From: Dactylorhiza incarnata
Lineage: Eukaryota; Streptophyta; Magnoliopsida; Asparagales; Orchidaceae
DNA length: 64,000 nt
NCBI GenBank assembly: GCA_033032865.1
Contig: JAWHQI010000049.1
Coordinates: forward strand, 992,001 to 1,056,000
Reading direction: 5' to 3'
Part shown: piece by piece, positions 10,097 through 21,396 of the stretch
Layout: each line of letters begins with the position of its first letter
How positions within the stretch are numbered: position 1 is the first letter of the stretch
Made by a program: the position numbers and the translations under genes
The notes under the pieces: generated by a model
Told to the model about the DNA's origin: nothing
Databases searched by the model: none
What the model saw: the letters and a program-made list of their open reading frames with translations, nothing else

Positions 10097-11473
10097 CTAA
10101 AATCTAGCACATATGCAAGTGGCAAACATAATGTCAGGTCTGCTAGTTGTTAGATATAGAAGGGATCCTATGATTGCCCTATATGTCTTTTGATCTACTG
10201 ATTTTCCTTTATCATCTTTTTCTATAATGGCATTGGTTGCCATGGGTGTTTTCATGGTAGATGTTGATTCCATACCAAACTTTTTGATTATCTCTTTAGT
10301 ATATTTGGATTGTGAGATGAAGATTCCCTCACTACTTTGTTTTACTTGTAATCCTAAGAAATATGAAAGTTCTCGCATACTACTCATTTCAAATTTAGAT
10401 TGCATTAGATTATCAAATCTTTTACAGAGTTTAGGATGAGTTGATCTAAAGATGATGTCATCTACATATATTTGAACAAGGAGGAGTTGGTTTTTATGGG
10501 TTCTAGTAAAGAGTGTCTTGTCTACCTTTCCTCTTTCAAAGGAATTTTCTAAAAGGAAGTTAGAGAGAGTTTCATACCAAGCTCTAGGTGCTTGCTTAAG
10601 ACCATATAGTGCTTTGTTAAGTCTATAAACAAAGTTAGGAGAAGAGGGATTTACAAAACCTGGTGGTTTCTCCACATATACCTCTTCTTGAAGGTCACCA
10701 TTCAGAAAAGCACTCTTGACATCCATTTGGTAGACTTTCATCTTCATGAAGGCTGCATAGGCAAGAAAGAGCCTGATTGCCTCCAATCTGGCTACTGGAG
10801 CAAAGGTCTGGTTGTAGTCTATCCCTTCTTCTTGTCTATATCCTTGTGCTACAGGTCTTGCCTTGTTTCTGACAATTACTCCAGTGGAATCTAGTTTGTT
10901 TCTGTATACCCATTTTGTACCAATCACAGGGTAGTTTCTTGGTCTTTCAACTAGGTTCCACACTTTGTTTCTCTCAAATTGGCCTAGTTCTTCTTGCAAG
11001 GCCATAATCTAGTGAGGATCACAATTTGCTTCCTCAAACTTCTTTGGTTCAACTTGTGATAAGAAGCATTGGAGCATCATCTCATTGGAGACTTGGTGTC
11101 TTGTTCTTACTCCTGTATTGGGGTCTCCAATTACTTGAGTTTGTGGATGATCTTTCAAATTGACCCTTGTCCTGCCTGGACTTGTCAGATGTTCTTCTTC
11201 CTCATTAGTAATGGGATCATTGTCCGTCTGGCCTTCCTGAACCATGTTCTCTTGTGGGAGTTGGTTTTGAATGCTCTTTTCTGAATCTTCTTCATGTTCT
11301 TGTTCAGATTCCTCACTTGATTCCTCTATCTGGTTTTCTTTTCCATTATTTGTGTTCTCCAGAACCAGTTGCTTAAGCTGTGTTTCTATGCGGTTGCTTT
11401 CCTGTGGAAAAGAACTGGTGGGAGTTTCCTCCCCCTTAAACAGCATGTTAGTTTCATCAAATATAATGTGCAT
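10097..11473 (-). pseudogene. Copia integrase-RT linker and reverse transcriptase
   Basis: An acidic linker (EESSEESEQEHEEDSEK, about 11300) leads to LSQVEPKKFEEANCDPH, then TAG at 11009-11011 where Trp is usual. The RT reads [32 protein letters not shown] (motif A), [14 protein letters not shown] and the catalytic [11 protein letters not shown] (motif C). It remains open to 10097. The catalytic aspartates are intact, so the stops are the main coding defects. Confidence 0.9.
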
Positions 11474-12659
11474 AGATTCTTCAATTTTAATAGTTCTCTT
11501 GTTATAACACCTATAGGATTTACTAGATGATGAGTATCCCAGAAATATTCCATCATCAGATTTCTAATCAAACTTGGCAAGATGATCTTTTCCATTGTTC
11601 AGGATAAAATAAGCACATCCAAAGATCTTAAAGTATTTAACTATGGGTGTTTTTCCTTTCAGGAGCTCATATGGAGTTTTTGACTTAGTTTTGTGAATGA
11701 GACTTCTATTTAGAACATAGTTTGCAGTGTTGACTGCTTCAGCCCAGAAGGTTTTTGGTAATCCTTATTCTGCAAGTAAGGTCCTTCCTGATTCAATTAA
11801 AGTTCTATTCTTTCTTTCAGCAACTCCATTTTGTTGAGGGGTTCTAGGGGCTGAAAAGCTTTGTTTGATACCTATATCTTCACAGAAACTATTCATCAAC
11901 TGATTTTCAAATTCAGTCTCATGATCACTTCTGATAATTGAAACATGAGTGTTGAACTCAGATTGAATCTATTTTATAAAATTTGAAAGGATCTTATGGG
12001 TTTCAGACTTAGCCCTTAGAAAGAATACCCAGCTAAACCTAGAATAGTCATCCACAATGACTAGGGTACAGGATTTTCCACCTAAGCTCTGAGTGGATAT
12101 GGGACCAAAGAGATCCATGTGTAGTAAGTAAAGGACCCTGGGAGAGTCATCCTTACCAATTGGTTTGAAGGATGATTTGGTTTGTTTTCCTAGTGGCAAG
12201 GTCTGCATGGAGAATCCTTAGAGTACCTACCCTTTGGTAAGCCTCTGACTAGGTTATTCTTTGCTAGTTTACTAATTGTTTTGTAGTTTAGATGACCTAG
12301 TCTCCTATGCCATAATTCACTTTTATCAATAATATTGTTGAATAAACAGACTTCTGTGGGTGAGGAGCTAAAGTCCACTACATATACTTTTCCTTTTCTA
12401 ATTCCATTGAGTACTGTGGCACCAGTATTGATATCAATAATATGGCAAAATAGTGTGGTGAACTTTACCTCATACTTACCATTCTCACATATCTGACTTA
12501 TACTTATCAGATTGTGCTTCAGTCCTTTAACTACTGCCACATTCTTGAAGGTGACTTTCCCTTCTTTGAAATCTCCAAAGCCCCTGGTTTGGCCACAACT
12601 AGAGTCTCCAAAAGTCACTGATGGTCCAAGTCTATCCTCAAAGTTGATCAATAGGTTTT
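11474..12659 (-). pseudogene. Copia protease end and integrase
   Basis: Continues from the protease interrupted by the solo LTR: LGPSVTFGDSSCG, then the pre-integrase motif LWHRRLGHLNYKTISKLAKN and CRPC. The core follows, with LHMDLFGPISTQSLGGKS, VIVDDYSRFSWVFFL and, near 11840, PRTPQQNGVAERKNRT (catalytic Glu). A frameshift near 12200 splits the zinc and core regions, and in-frame stops occur near 11967, 11765 and 11563. Confidence 0.85.
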
Positions 12660-13655
12660 TGTTGGGTTTTTCTAGAACCATACATCAAATGTAGGCGCAG
12701 CGGAAATGAAGAGAAACTACCCAAAAAGACTTTGGATCGGCCATGAATGTTGAATCAAGAAGTTAACAAAATGCTAGGTATGAAATTACCTTTGCGGGAT
12801 TGGATCAAATCCAACCTAGATGCTCCACGAGTTGATTCCTGTCGTCGGCTATGCGAGTCCTCACGTAGAATAATATCTACGTCTCTACAGTGATCCACAC
12901 GAGCCGGGAGAAGAACGACTGCACCTTTGCACTTCCACGAACTGCTAGGTTCGCTCCAGGAAGAACACACACGACGACGATCGCCGGAGAGGAGGTCAGC
13001 GGACGCGATTCAGAGACGGCGGAACACTTCCGTCGACTAGGGTTCGAAAGGCGAGAGCGGAACTCCTTCCGTCGGCTTTTTTTTTCGTTCGTTATATGAA
13101 CCCTAAAAACGAAGTCCTATTTATACCCAAAGGATAAACAGCTTCTAGAAGAATCGCTATCCGCAGACCACACAGCAGAATAAGGGCTTCTGTTACAATT
13201 CGTCGGAATTCCACGGAAGATCATTCGTCGAGATTTCACGGGACAATCCGACGAATCCGACGAATCAGATCAGACGGCAACATTTGCCGAGAAAATGATC
13301 TCTGTAACAATTCGTCGAGTCTTCACGGGACAACCCGACGAATCCCGACGAATCCAGACAGACGACAACATTTTGCCGACTGAAGGGTTTCTGTAATAAT
13401 TCGTCGAGTGTTCACGGGACAATCCGACGAATCCCGACGAATCCGACGAATTCTATCCGTGTAAACCCGACGAATTCAGACAGCAACAACCTGCTGGATT
13501 TCCCCATTCTTTATATGGTGATTGGTAACATTTACCAACACAGTCAATCTACCAACTTCTCCACATGCTCTTATGTGCGACCCTGCAGGCTCATATCGCG
13601 TTGGCAGTGAGATTACATGTTTGACCACTTCTAGATCACAATGGCAACTCCAACA
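12660..13655 (-). mobile_element. Solo LTR of a second copia family, inside the copia protease
   Basis: 996 bp, TGTTGGGTTT at its left end and CTCCAACA at its right end on the plus strand, flanked by an exact 5-bp duplication gtttt (12655-12659 and 13656-13660). There is no internal domain. It is the reverse complement of an LTR homologous along its length to 47357-48253. It carries TATAAATA on the minus strand (13118-13125) and an array of cgtcga / cgacgaat motifs at 13200-13480. A solo LTR is the usual product of recombination between the two LTRs of a full element. Confidence 0.9.
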
Positions 13656-14459
13656 GTTTTTGCATCCTGTCATGTGCATGGAGCATCCACTGTCCAAGTA
13701 CCACACCAGCCTAGAGATGTGATACATCTGCACATAAAATTTTACACATTAGTTTGGACCCTGCTGAGCTGGGGTCCCTTCCTCCCATCAGTGAAAGATT
13801 TAATGAAAGAATAAGTGGGTTTTTCTGAATATCCTTCCTCCTTTAGGGGTATTGGCTTGTCATACCAATTTTCTTTGGTGATGTTACAGAAATAGTGGTC
13901 ATAGTAAAAGGAAATGGATTGAGAGAGCTGTTTGGAAGAGGAGAAATTTCTGTCTGATTGGTTGCGTCGATATGGATTCGACGTAGGTTTATGGTTGCGT
14001 CGATATGAAGTCGACGCTTTCTCCATTCTGCGTTTACTTTCAGTTGCAGCATGAGAGATGTTGCGTCGGGTAGGAGTCGATGCACTTTGGTGTATGCGTC
14101 GATTGCAAGTCGACACACGTTGATAAGAATTCGACGCATGTTTAAATTTTTTCTGAGGATATTTTCCTAGGATTCCTTCATATGTAATAGGATTAGTTTT
14201 ATTAAAGACAGTGGTTGTGTCTGGATTTTCCAGTGATCTTTCTCCTGTCAAATGACCTTCCCTAGTGAAGTGAATAGGCTAAGTCTATCAGTAAGATTTC
14301 TAGAGATTTTCTTGAGCTTCTGACTTCTCCCATTTAGAGAGTCTTCAAAGGCCTTTGCCTTTGCTAGCTCATTTCTCAGTGTTAGATTTTCTGTATAGAT
14401 TTTGTCTAATTCCTTTTCTGAGAGTCCTAAACTGAGCTCATAGTTATTATACTGTGTAT
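13656..14459 (-). pseudogene. Copia gag tail, linker and protease start
   Basis: After the gag frame a continuing region runs from about 14463 to 13742. It contains repeated YRR-containing peptides (for example TSYRRNHKPTSNPYRRN) encoded by the TCGA motif array. Protease follows with VWYLDSGCSMHMTG (13720-13670), the D-S-G active site typical of copia, and is cut at 13656 by the solo LTR. Small frameshifts occur near 14250 and 13740. Confidence 0.75.
13965..14140. repeat. Translated TCGA hairpin array in copia gag-protease linker
   Basis: At least four inverted motifs of the form gcgtcga-N6/7-tcgacg occur at about 13967, 14004, 14092 and 14115. Each could form a 6-7 bp stem with a short loop. 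Read on the coding strand they give the repeated Arg-rich peptides of the linker. Confidence 0.6.
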
Positions 14460-15692
14460 TCACTTGTTAGATTTTTTTAATTCATTTCTTAGTTCTTTTA
14501 TTTCTTTTTCAGATTTGATCAGATTTAAACAGAATTCTTTGAAATTGTTTTTGAAATCAGTGGAAGAGAAATCTACATCATCAAGTATATTTACCATACA
14601 TGTATCATCAGGCTTCTCAGTGGCCATCAAACAGGTTTCCTCCACCTTGGCCTCTTCTTGATCATTGTCAGATGAGGTGCTTTCTTCAGATTCTGAATCA
14701 CTCCATAATTGAGCAATGAGACCTTTTTCTTTCTTCTTTTTCTTCTGTAGATCTGTTCTTTTCAGATCTTTCTTTTTGCTGATCTTCTTAGGACATTCAG
14801 GTGCAATATGTCCAGGTTTCCTGCAAGAGTAACATATAATCTCTTTAGTAGGTGTTTTATTATACCTGGTTTTTGAGTCTCTTCCTCTGGATCCTTCTAT
14901 TTTGATCCACTTCTTGAACCTTCTGGCCAGTAGACTGATCAGCTCCTCATTACTTGTAGAGGGTTCACCTTCAACAGTCTTCAATGCAATACTCTTTTCT
15001 TTTGAGAGTGAAGGAGCCTTTTCTTTCTCCTCTTTCTCAGCTCTTATTTTCAACAGTTGTTCATAAGATTTTAATTTACCCAACAGGACATCTGTTGAGA
15101 TTTCTCTTTGACTTCTGGAGTCTCTAATTGGCCAGATTCTTGAATCCCAAGAGCTAGGGAAGCAAGTTAGCAGTTTGTCATTTATCTCAGTGAGAGATAT
15201 GTCCTTTTCAAGTGTTCTCAACTCATTCACTATGAGGCTGAATCTGGAATACATGTTAGCAACACTTTCACCTTCTTTCTTCTGGAAGTTTTCATATTGA
15301 GAGATGAGTAGTGCCTTTCTATCCTTTTTCTCATCAGCACTTCCCTCTACCATTTTGGTGAGAGCTTCCCATACTTCCTTAGCTGACTCACAATCTGCAA
15401 TCTTTTGGAAGATTTCATCTGAGAGGGTTGAGACTAGGATATTCATAGCCTTGGCATCATATCCTTGGGCTTTCTTCTCTTCCTCTGTCCACTCAGCTTT
15501 TGGAGCAAGTGTTTCAGTTACTTTTCCACTTGAGTCCTTTCTGAATGGCTTGGGGGGACCTGTCAAGACAACATTAAACAATTCATCATCAATAGAGTTT
15601 AAATAAATTCTAATTCTTGTTTTCCAAAGTGCAAAATTTTCAAGGTTGCAAATTGGTGGTCTGGTGAAAGCATAATCTTTGATTTGTGCCAT
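14460..15692 (-). CDS. Copia gag (SIRE-like)
   Basis: 410 codons from ATG at 15692 (MAQIKDYAFTRPPICNLENF), open to 14460. The N-terminal half is a copia gag capsid: LWKTRIRIYLNSID, then EVWEALTKMVEGSADEKKDR, ALLISQYENFQKKEGESVANMYSRF in pieces, and LRTLEKDISLTEINDKLL. A zinc knuckle CYSCRKPGHIAPEC lies near residue 290, followed by a Lys-rich tract and an acidic Ser/Glu block. It is the only long intact frame of this element. The primer site and LTR lie about 100 bp upstream. It encodes the structural protein that packages element RNA; its usual partner Pol is broken here. Confidence 0.88.
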   Translation of the reverse strand: MAQIKDYAFTRPPICNLENFALWKTRIRIYLNSIDDELFNVVLTGPPKPFRKDSSGKVTETLAPKAEWTEEEKKAQGYDAKAMNILVSTLSDEIFQKIADCESAKEVWEALTKMVEGSADEKKDRKALLISQYENFQKKEGESVANMYSRFSLIVNELRTLEKDISLTEINDKLLTCFPSSWDSRIWPIRDSRSQREISTDVLLGKLKSYEQLLKIRAEKEEKEKAPSLSKEKSIALKTVEGEPSTSNEELISLLARRFKKWIKIEGSRGRDSKTRYNKTPTKEIICYSCRKPGHIAPECPKKISKKKDLKRTDLQKKKKKEKGLIAQLWSDSESEESTSSDNDQEEAKVEETCLMATEKPDDTCMVNILDDVDFSSTDFKNNFKEFCLNLIKSEKEIKELRNELKKSNK

Positions 15693-15785
15693 GTGAGAAA
15701 TAATTTTTTTTTTAGAAATATATATATAAAAATAAGAGAGGTAGGATCTTTTTGATCAAGGAGTTATCCTTTTTAGATCAACCTC

Positions 15786-15797
15786 CCTCTGATACCA
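15786..15797 (-). other. Primer-binding site of the SIRE-like element
   Basis: cctctgatacca on the plus strand reads tggtatcagagg on the minus strand, two bases inside the 5' LTR. It matches initiator tRNA-Met, as is usual in copia elements. Confidence 0.88.
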
Positions 15798-15799
15798 AT

Positions 15800-15870
15800 T
15801 GAAAGTGCACAGTTAACCTCACTAGAATTCTCTAGAGGGGGGGGTGAATAGAGATTTAAAATATTTTGTG

Positions 15871-15917
<47 letters not shown>

Positions 15918-17133
15918 AGTGATCACAGATTAAAGCTTCCCACACACCAACAAGAATTAAGCAAGTAAAGAAAGTAAATGCAAAAAAAGAAATCACAGCA
16001 CAACACAAGGAAATATAGTGGTTCCCCAAACTTTGGGTAGTCCACTCTTCTACCCCCTTTGGTAGGAATTCACTATCTTGCACTGAGTCTTTTGATAAGG
16101 AGACTCTTAGAACCACCCTGAGTCTTTTGATAAGGGGACTCTTAGAACCAACTGAGTCTTTTGAAAAGGAGACTCTTAGAACCAGTACAACTGAATTTTT
16201 TGAAAAGAGATTCTAAAAACTCTTTTACAGTATTTGAAAGTGAATGTAAAGAAGAAAAAGAAATAAGACAAGAAGGAATCTTCTTCCTAGCAAGAAGATT
16301 GGAAGCACAAGAAGTAGTGAATGAAATCTCTTCTATAGTGAGAAGGAGATTTGTAGCTTTTCTCTCTTTTAGTGAGAGCTATCAGATCTTGCAGCAGAAT
16401 GGCTTCAGAAGCAAGAGAAGATGGAAGCTTGATGGTTGCTGCAGGACTATTTCTCAATTCTCTTCTTTTTACTTGGGAGCTCTTCCTCTTTTTCAAATGT
16501 AAAAATGGTGGATCACTTCTTGTTGTTATTTTTTGCCGACCTCCTTGTTGTTTTATAGCTCTGTCCATTCAAATAATACTATAGGAGGATAATTGATTAG
16601 CAGATAGAGAAATAGAAAGATAGAAATATTTTCATAACTATTATGTCTATAGAAGGAAAGAATTCATTCTGATTTCTAATAATGCCCATAATGGTTTTAA
16701 TCAAATTAGCCAAGAATCTATTAGAGGAAAAGAATGATTCAGAACGGCTATAAAGAATAAATTGATTCCATATAAATCAGATCTATAAAAGAAGGAAAGA
16801 GATCTGGCGATTTTTGAATTAAACATAGAAATCGACGTGCGTCGATTACGTCGAATTCGTCCTGGCTGGACGTCAAGAGAAGAATAAGGAAGGTGCTTCG
16901 ACTAAGGTGTGTTGACTTCTCAAGATGCGTCGACTAGAAGTCAGAGCTACGTCGATATAGGATACGTCGAATTCTTCTTAAAGTTATTTCGACTCATTCT
17001 GAAAGGAACGTCGACACCACTTCGACGTTGCGTCGAATACTATTCGACGCATATTTACATAACCTTGATTTTTCTTTCTTAGAATTCATATTCAACTCAT
17101 TTTCAGGGGTTAAGAGAAATCATTTTCCCAACA
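15800..17133 (-). repeat. 5' LTR of the SIRE-like copia element
   Basis: 1334 bp, pair of 5791-7129 and closely similar. The TATA-like CTATAAAA is the complement of 16551-16558. The TA microsatellite here (about 15875-15911) is longer than in the partner, and the G run is shorter. The TCGA array at 16830-17050 is about 20-30 bp shorter than in the partner. Confidence 0.92.
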
Positions 17134-17138
17134 ATGCT

Positions 17139-19264
17139 GTTAGTGGCGAGGGTATCGCAGTGGATCCGACAAAGATTGATGCAATCCAGAAGTGGCCCGT
17201 TTTGGCGACAGTAGCGGAAGTCAGAAGTTTCCTTGGACTTGCCGGCTACTATCGGCGCTTCGTGGAGAACTTTTCGCGGATCGCTCTACCTCTCACCACC
17301 TTGACGAGGAAGGATCAGAAGTTCGTTTGGTCACCGGAGTGTGCACGGGCTTTTGAGGAACTGAAGAGGTGTCTGGCCACATCACCAATTCTGTGTTTGC
17401 CATCTGGTGCAGAGGGTTATGAAATTTACAGTGATGCGTCAGGGAGCGGCTTAGGCTGGGTACTTCTTCAGCATGGTCAAGTAATAGCTTATGGCTCTCG
17501 TCAGTTGAAAGTGCATGAGCGGAATTATCCGGTCCATGACTTGGAGTTGGCGGCCGTGATCTTCGCTCTAAAGTTGTGGCGACACTACTTATATGGTGTG
17601 AAGGTTGACATCTTTACAGACCATAAGAGCCTTATGTATCTGTTAACGCAGAAGGAGCTCAATATGCGACAACGAAGGTGGATGGAGTTCCTGGGGGACT
17701 ACACTTTTGATATACATTATACTCCCGGAAAGGGGAATGTCTTCGCAGATGCATTGAGCAGGAGGGATTTTTCACAGGCCAACTGGATTCAGATGTATGA
17801 TCCACATCTGATCAGGGACTTGGAAGCCTCTGAGATCTCCTGTGTTGAGAGGAGTTCTAGTGCCTTGGAGCTTGATTCGAGCATGCAACGTTATTTATTA
17901 GAGTCTGGGGATGGGACTGCTGCAGAGTTTGTAGTAGACGACGGTCTGATGTGGAAAGACGGTCGGTTGTGCGTCCCAAATGTGGGTAAGTTACGGGAGG
18001 AATTGATGTACGAAGCGCACTTTACCAAATACTCAATTCACCCAGGGAGCACAAAGTTGTACCAAGACATAAAAAAGCTGTTTTGGTGGCCAGGATTAAA
18101 GAAAGACATCGCCTTGTGCGTGGCAAAATGCAAAACTTGCACACTGGTGAAGGCGGAATGTCAGAAACCTGGAGGTTTCCTGAAGTCGTTGCCTATACCG
18201 GAATGGAAATTTGATGACATTTTGATGGATTTCGTGCACGGTTTGCCGAGATCACAGAGTGGGAATGATGCCGTATGGGTGATCGTGGATCGCTTGACGA
18301 AAGTAGCCCACTTTATTCCAAACCGGAAGGACGATTCAGTTGAAAAATTGGCAAAACTTTATGTAGATAGCATTGTCCGATTGCACGGTGTGCCTAGTAG
18401 CATTGTCAGTGATCGAGATGGGCGCTTTACTTTCAAGGATTGGAGGCTAATCCACCAGTTGTTAGGTACAAAGCTGAAGTTTAGCACTGCCTTCCACCCT
18501 CAGATGGATGGACAGACTGAACGTACGAACAGAACTCTGGAGGATATGCTCCGAATGTGCGTCCTGGATTTCGGTAAAAAGGGAGAAGATAACCTCTACA
18601 TGATCGAATTCGCTTATAATAACAGCTATCAGGCAAGTATAAAGATGGAACCCTTCGAGGCCCTCTATGGTAGAGCTTGCCGCACTCCCTTATCTTGGGC
18701 GGAGACAGGTGAAACGAAGCTGTTTAAGCGAAAGGAAGTCGAAGAGGAAAATGCGGCGATTCAAATAATCCGGGATAGATTGTTGATTGCACAAGATCGG
18801 CAGGCAAAGTACTACAATGCCAAGCACAAAACATCGAGTTCGCCATGGGCGACTAGGTTTATCTAAAGATCAAGCCTTTCAAGGGTGTGTCCATGATTCG
18901 ACGCTTGAAAAAGCTGAGTCCAAGATACCTTGGACCGTTTGAGATACTGGAACGTGTTGGCGAAGCTGCCTATCGACTCACTCTTTCGACAGAGTTGAGT
19001 GGTCTGCACGATGTATTCCACATATCGGTATTAAGGAAAGCTGTACCAGAGCCTAGCCATGTGCTTGTAACTAGTCAGGTGCCGGTCGATGATGGGCTGA
19101 AGACGCTGGTCACGCCTATTTGCATCGAAGACACTGATGTCAAGCAACTGCGGAATAAATTGATCAAGATGGTCAAAGTCCGCTGGAACAACTGCGGTCG
19201 TGAGGAGCATTCATGGGAGCGCGAGCAAACTATGCGTGAGGAGTTCCCTGAGCTGTTCCGTTGA
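17139..19264 (+). pseudogene. Tekay-like RT end, RNase H, integrase, chromodomain, internal domain 2
   Basis: Resumes the pol interrupted at 5790 with [10 protein letters not shown]. Order: RT connection ([19 protein letters not shown]), RNase H ([37 protein letters not shown]), integrase zinc site ([16 protein letters not shown]), DDE core ([24 protein letters not shown]) and a chromodomain ending at 19264. A 60-bp in-frame deletion near 17862 removes 20 residues present at 24505-24565. A one-base loss near 18830 shifts frame and gives a stop at 18866. The open frame extends backwards into the copia LTR to 17028 by chance of the insertion. Confidence 0.9.
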
Positions 19265-19331
19265 GGTACAAGTCGTATTTTGTATCTTTTTGATTAATTG
19301 CACTATTAGAATTTCGGGACGAAATTCTTTT

Positions 19332-19345
19332 AAGTGGGGGAGAAT
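19332..19345 (+). other. Polypurine tract of internal domain 2
   Basis: aagtgggggagaat immediately before LTR B, identical to the tract at 1347-1360. Confidence 0.85.
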
Positions 19346-21164
19346 TGTAAGACCCCAAATTTCATGTGCATTCAAAAATACCAAAAATGATAATAAGTTG
19401 AAGTCAGGGAGCTAGCGCCAGGTGCTAGCGCTAGCGCCGGCGGTAGTGTCTCCAAGTGGTACCGACTTAAGGCTAGCACCAGCGCTAGTAGCTAGCGCCG
19501 GCGGTAGCGATAAAATCTTAAATACCCCCAAACCCGACTTTTCAGCCCATTCTCTCTGAAAATCTCTTAAGTTCTGAGGGCAGTGGGCTGGGAGCAGGGA
19601 AGAAGATCCGTTGGAGTTGAGCTTTCGTCGTACCAGGAGGGATTTGTGAAGAAGCGTCTGCGTGCGTGTGCCACCGTGGATTCCATCCATTTCCCACTCA
19701 ATTCTATGGCACCGAAATGGCCTACGAGGGTAACTAATCTCCTCCCTAATCCTTGGACATGTACGTCCTTTGATTTGCATGTGTTTTGGAAGACTTCTAC
19801 TAATTAGTAGATCGGATCTTCCGATGGGATGAAGTTATTCCCCCACAATTTGCATATAGAGTCCGGAACGGTAGTACGGGCATAGGCATGCTGTGTGAAG
19901 CCCATCTGGTCAGGTCGAGCCGGATTGGTGATGATTATTGCGTGTAAAGGGCCGAAGAAAATTCTGTGTACCTGCTGTGGTTCGGGTCTTGTGTACTATG
20001 TTGTACAGAAAAAGGGGCCTGGAGGTAAATCCCAGGCAGTACCCAAAGTTGTGTAGCAGAATTAAATTCTGTTACTATCGCCGGGCGCTAGCGATAGCGC
20101 CGGCGGTAGCTCTAGGTGAGCTACTCGTGTGGTTATCTGGAGGTTTTTTCCCAGAGGTAGCTGAACTGGGTTTTGTTACCAGTGCTGGGCAGAACTGGGT
20201 TCTGTTGCTAGCGCCAGGCGCTAGCGTTAGCGCCGGCGCTAGCGCCCATCATACAGATTGTGTGTTTTCGTGCTACCTAAATTCCTGTAGACTGGATACG
20301 TAGCAGAAAAAGCTGTGGAACTTGCAAAACCCAGCTTTAAGAGATGGGTATTAGGTGACGCTTACCCGTATCGTGCATAGTGGAATCGCGGTATTTGATC
20401 AACGGGCCTAGCTGATCCGAACCCTCCCATAGTGGTGGTGAAGAGGTCGCCCCTCGGTGCACCGGGCTATGGATGAGTGCCGGAACTTCGTGTGTACGGA
20501 CTAGCTCAAATTGCTTGTCTAAGTTGAAATAAGACTTAGCGTGAGGGCGTAACTCAGGGAGTATGCCAAAGTGTGTCTTGAGAGCACGAAGTGGGTGGCT
20601 TGGTATGCCTCCGTTGGTGTTGTTTGCGGATATATATATATATATATATATATGCTGCTCACTCTTACTTGCAGGGAAGGAGCACCGCCACCCCGAGTTT
20701 GGGGTGGGGTCGTTATAAATCTTGGCAGCTAAAGCTGACCGGTTACTTGTTTTCCAACCACTTGGAGGATTTGCTTATACAGGTCCCGGTGAGACTAGCG
20801 GGAGATAGCGGGCTGAAGCCCCTGCTGCTGTGCTGTGCTGGCCCTTGAAGGCCATAGCTTTTGTTTACCTTTTGTTCATGTGTGGTCGGCCTGCGTGCCG
20901 ATGTCTGGAAGCCACCTTTATGATGTAAACAAACAATGTACATAATTGTTTATGTATTTCATTCCTATTAGAGATGTGGACATGTTATAACTTGTTTTAA
21001 GTAAATGAAACATATGTTTCCGTTATGCGACTCTGTGCTGAGATAGTTATCTTTTGTAACTGTTTAACGCTAATTTTAGTAACGCGCTCTTCTGTTCATT
21101 TCATATGGCGTGGGGTCCCGGCCGGACCTACTGTTATATGCTATGTAACTGGGAGGGTGTTACA
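19346..21164 (+). repeat. Tekay-like LTR B, shared by internal domains 2 and 3
   Basis: 1819 bp, TGTAAGACCC to GGTGTTACA, homologous throughout to LTR A. It has a polypurine tract on its left and a primer site on its right, so it also serves two internal domains. GCTAGCGCC-type palindrome blocks lie at about 19409-19513 and 20080-20250. The TA microsatellite at about 20629-20653 is longer than in LTR A. Confidence 0.9.
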
Positions 21165-21396
21165 AATTGGTATCAGCTACGGGTCTCGATCCCTTTTCGT
21201 CTAAATTCGTGGTCGAATTCTCTTAAGGGGTGGTGAGCACGTGTGAGCGTCGCCTTTAACTCATATAAATAACCAATAATTGTCCACTTTAGGAATGAAT
21301 TACATGTATATGTGTAGCTTTCAGATGGAACTTCTATGTTCCTTTGTTGCTTCATGCCTTCTCCTAGTCGCTAATTGTGTTTTGTGCACATGTTTA
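21165..21396 (+). other. Primer-binding site and leader of internal domain 3
   Basis: TGGTATCAG at 21168, followed by a non-coding leader homologous to 3171-3401, with the same donor-like ggtgagc and acceptor-like tttag. Confidence 0.7.

Larger units (their letters stand above)
5791..17133 (-). mobile_element. SIRE-like Ty1/copia element inserted in Tekay-like pol
   Basis: An 11,343-bp complete element on the minus strand. Its LTRs are 5791-7129 and 15800-17133. The target-site duplication is atgtt (5786-5790) and atgct (17134-17138), one base diverged. Order in element direction: LTR, primer site, gag, protease, integrase, RT, RNase H, an extra downstream frame, polypurine tract, LTR. It carries a nested solo LTR at 12660-13655. 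RT motifs and the extra region after pol suggest the SIRE/Maximus lineage, by recall only. Several premature stops make it non-coding now. Confidence 0.92.
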
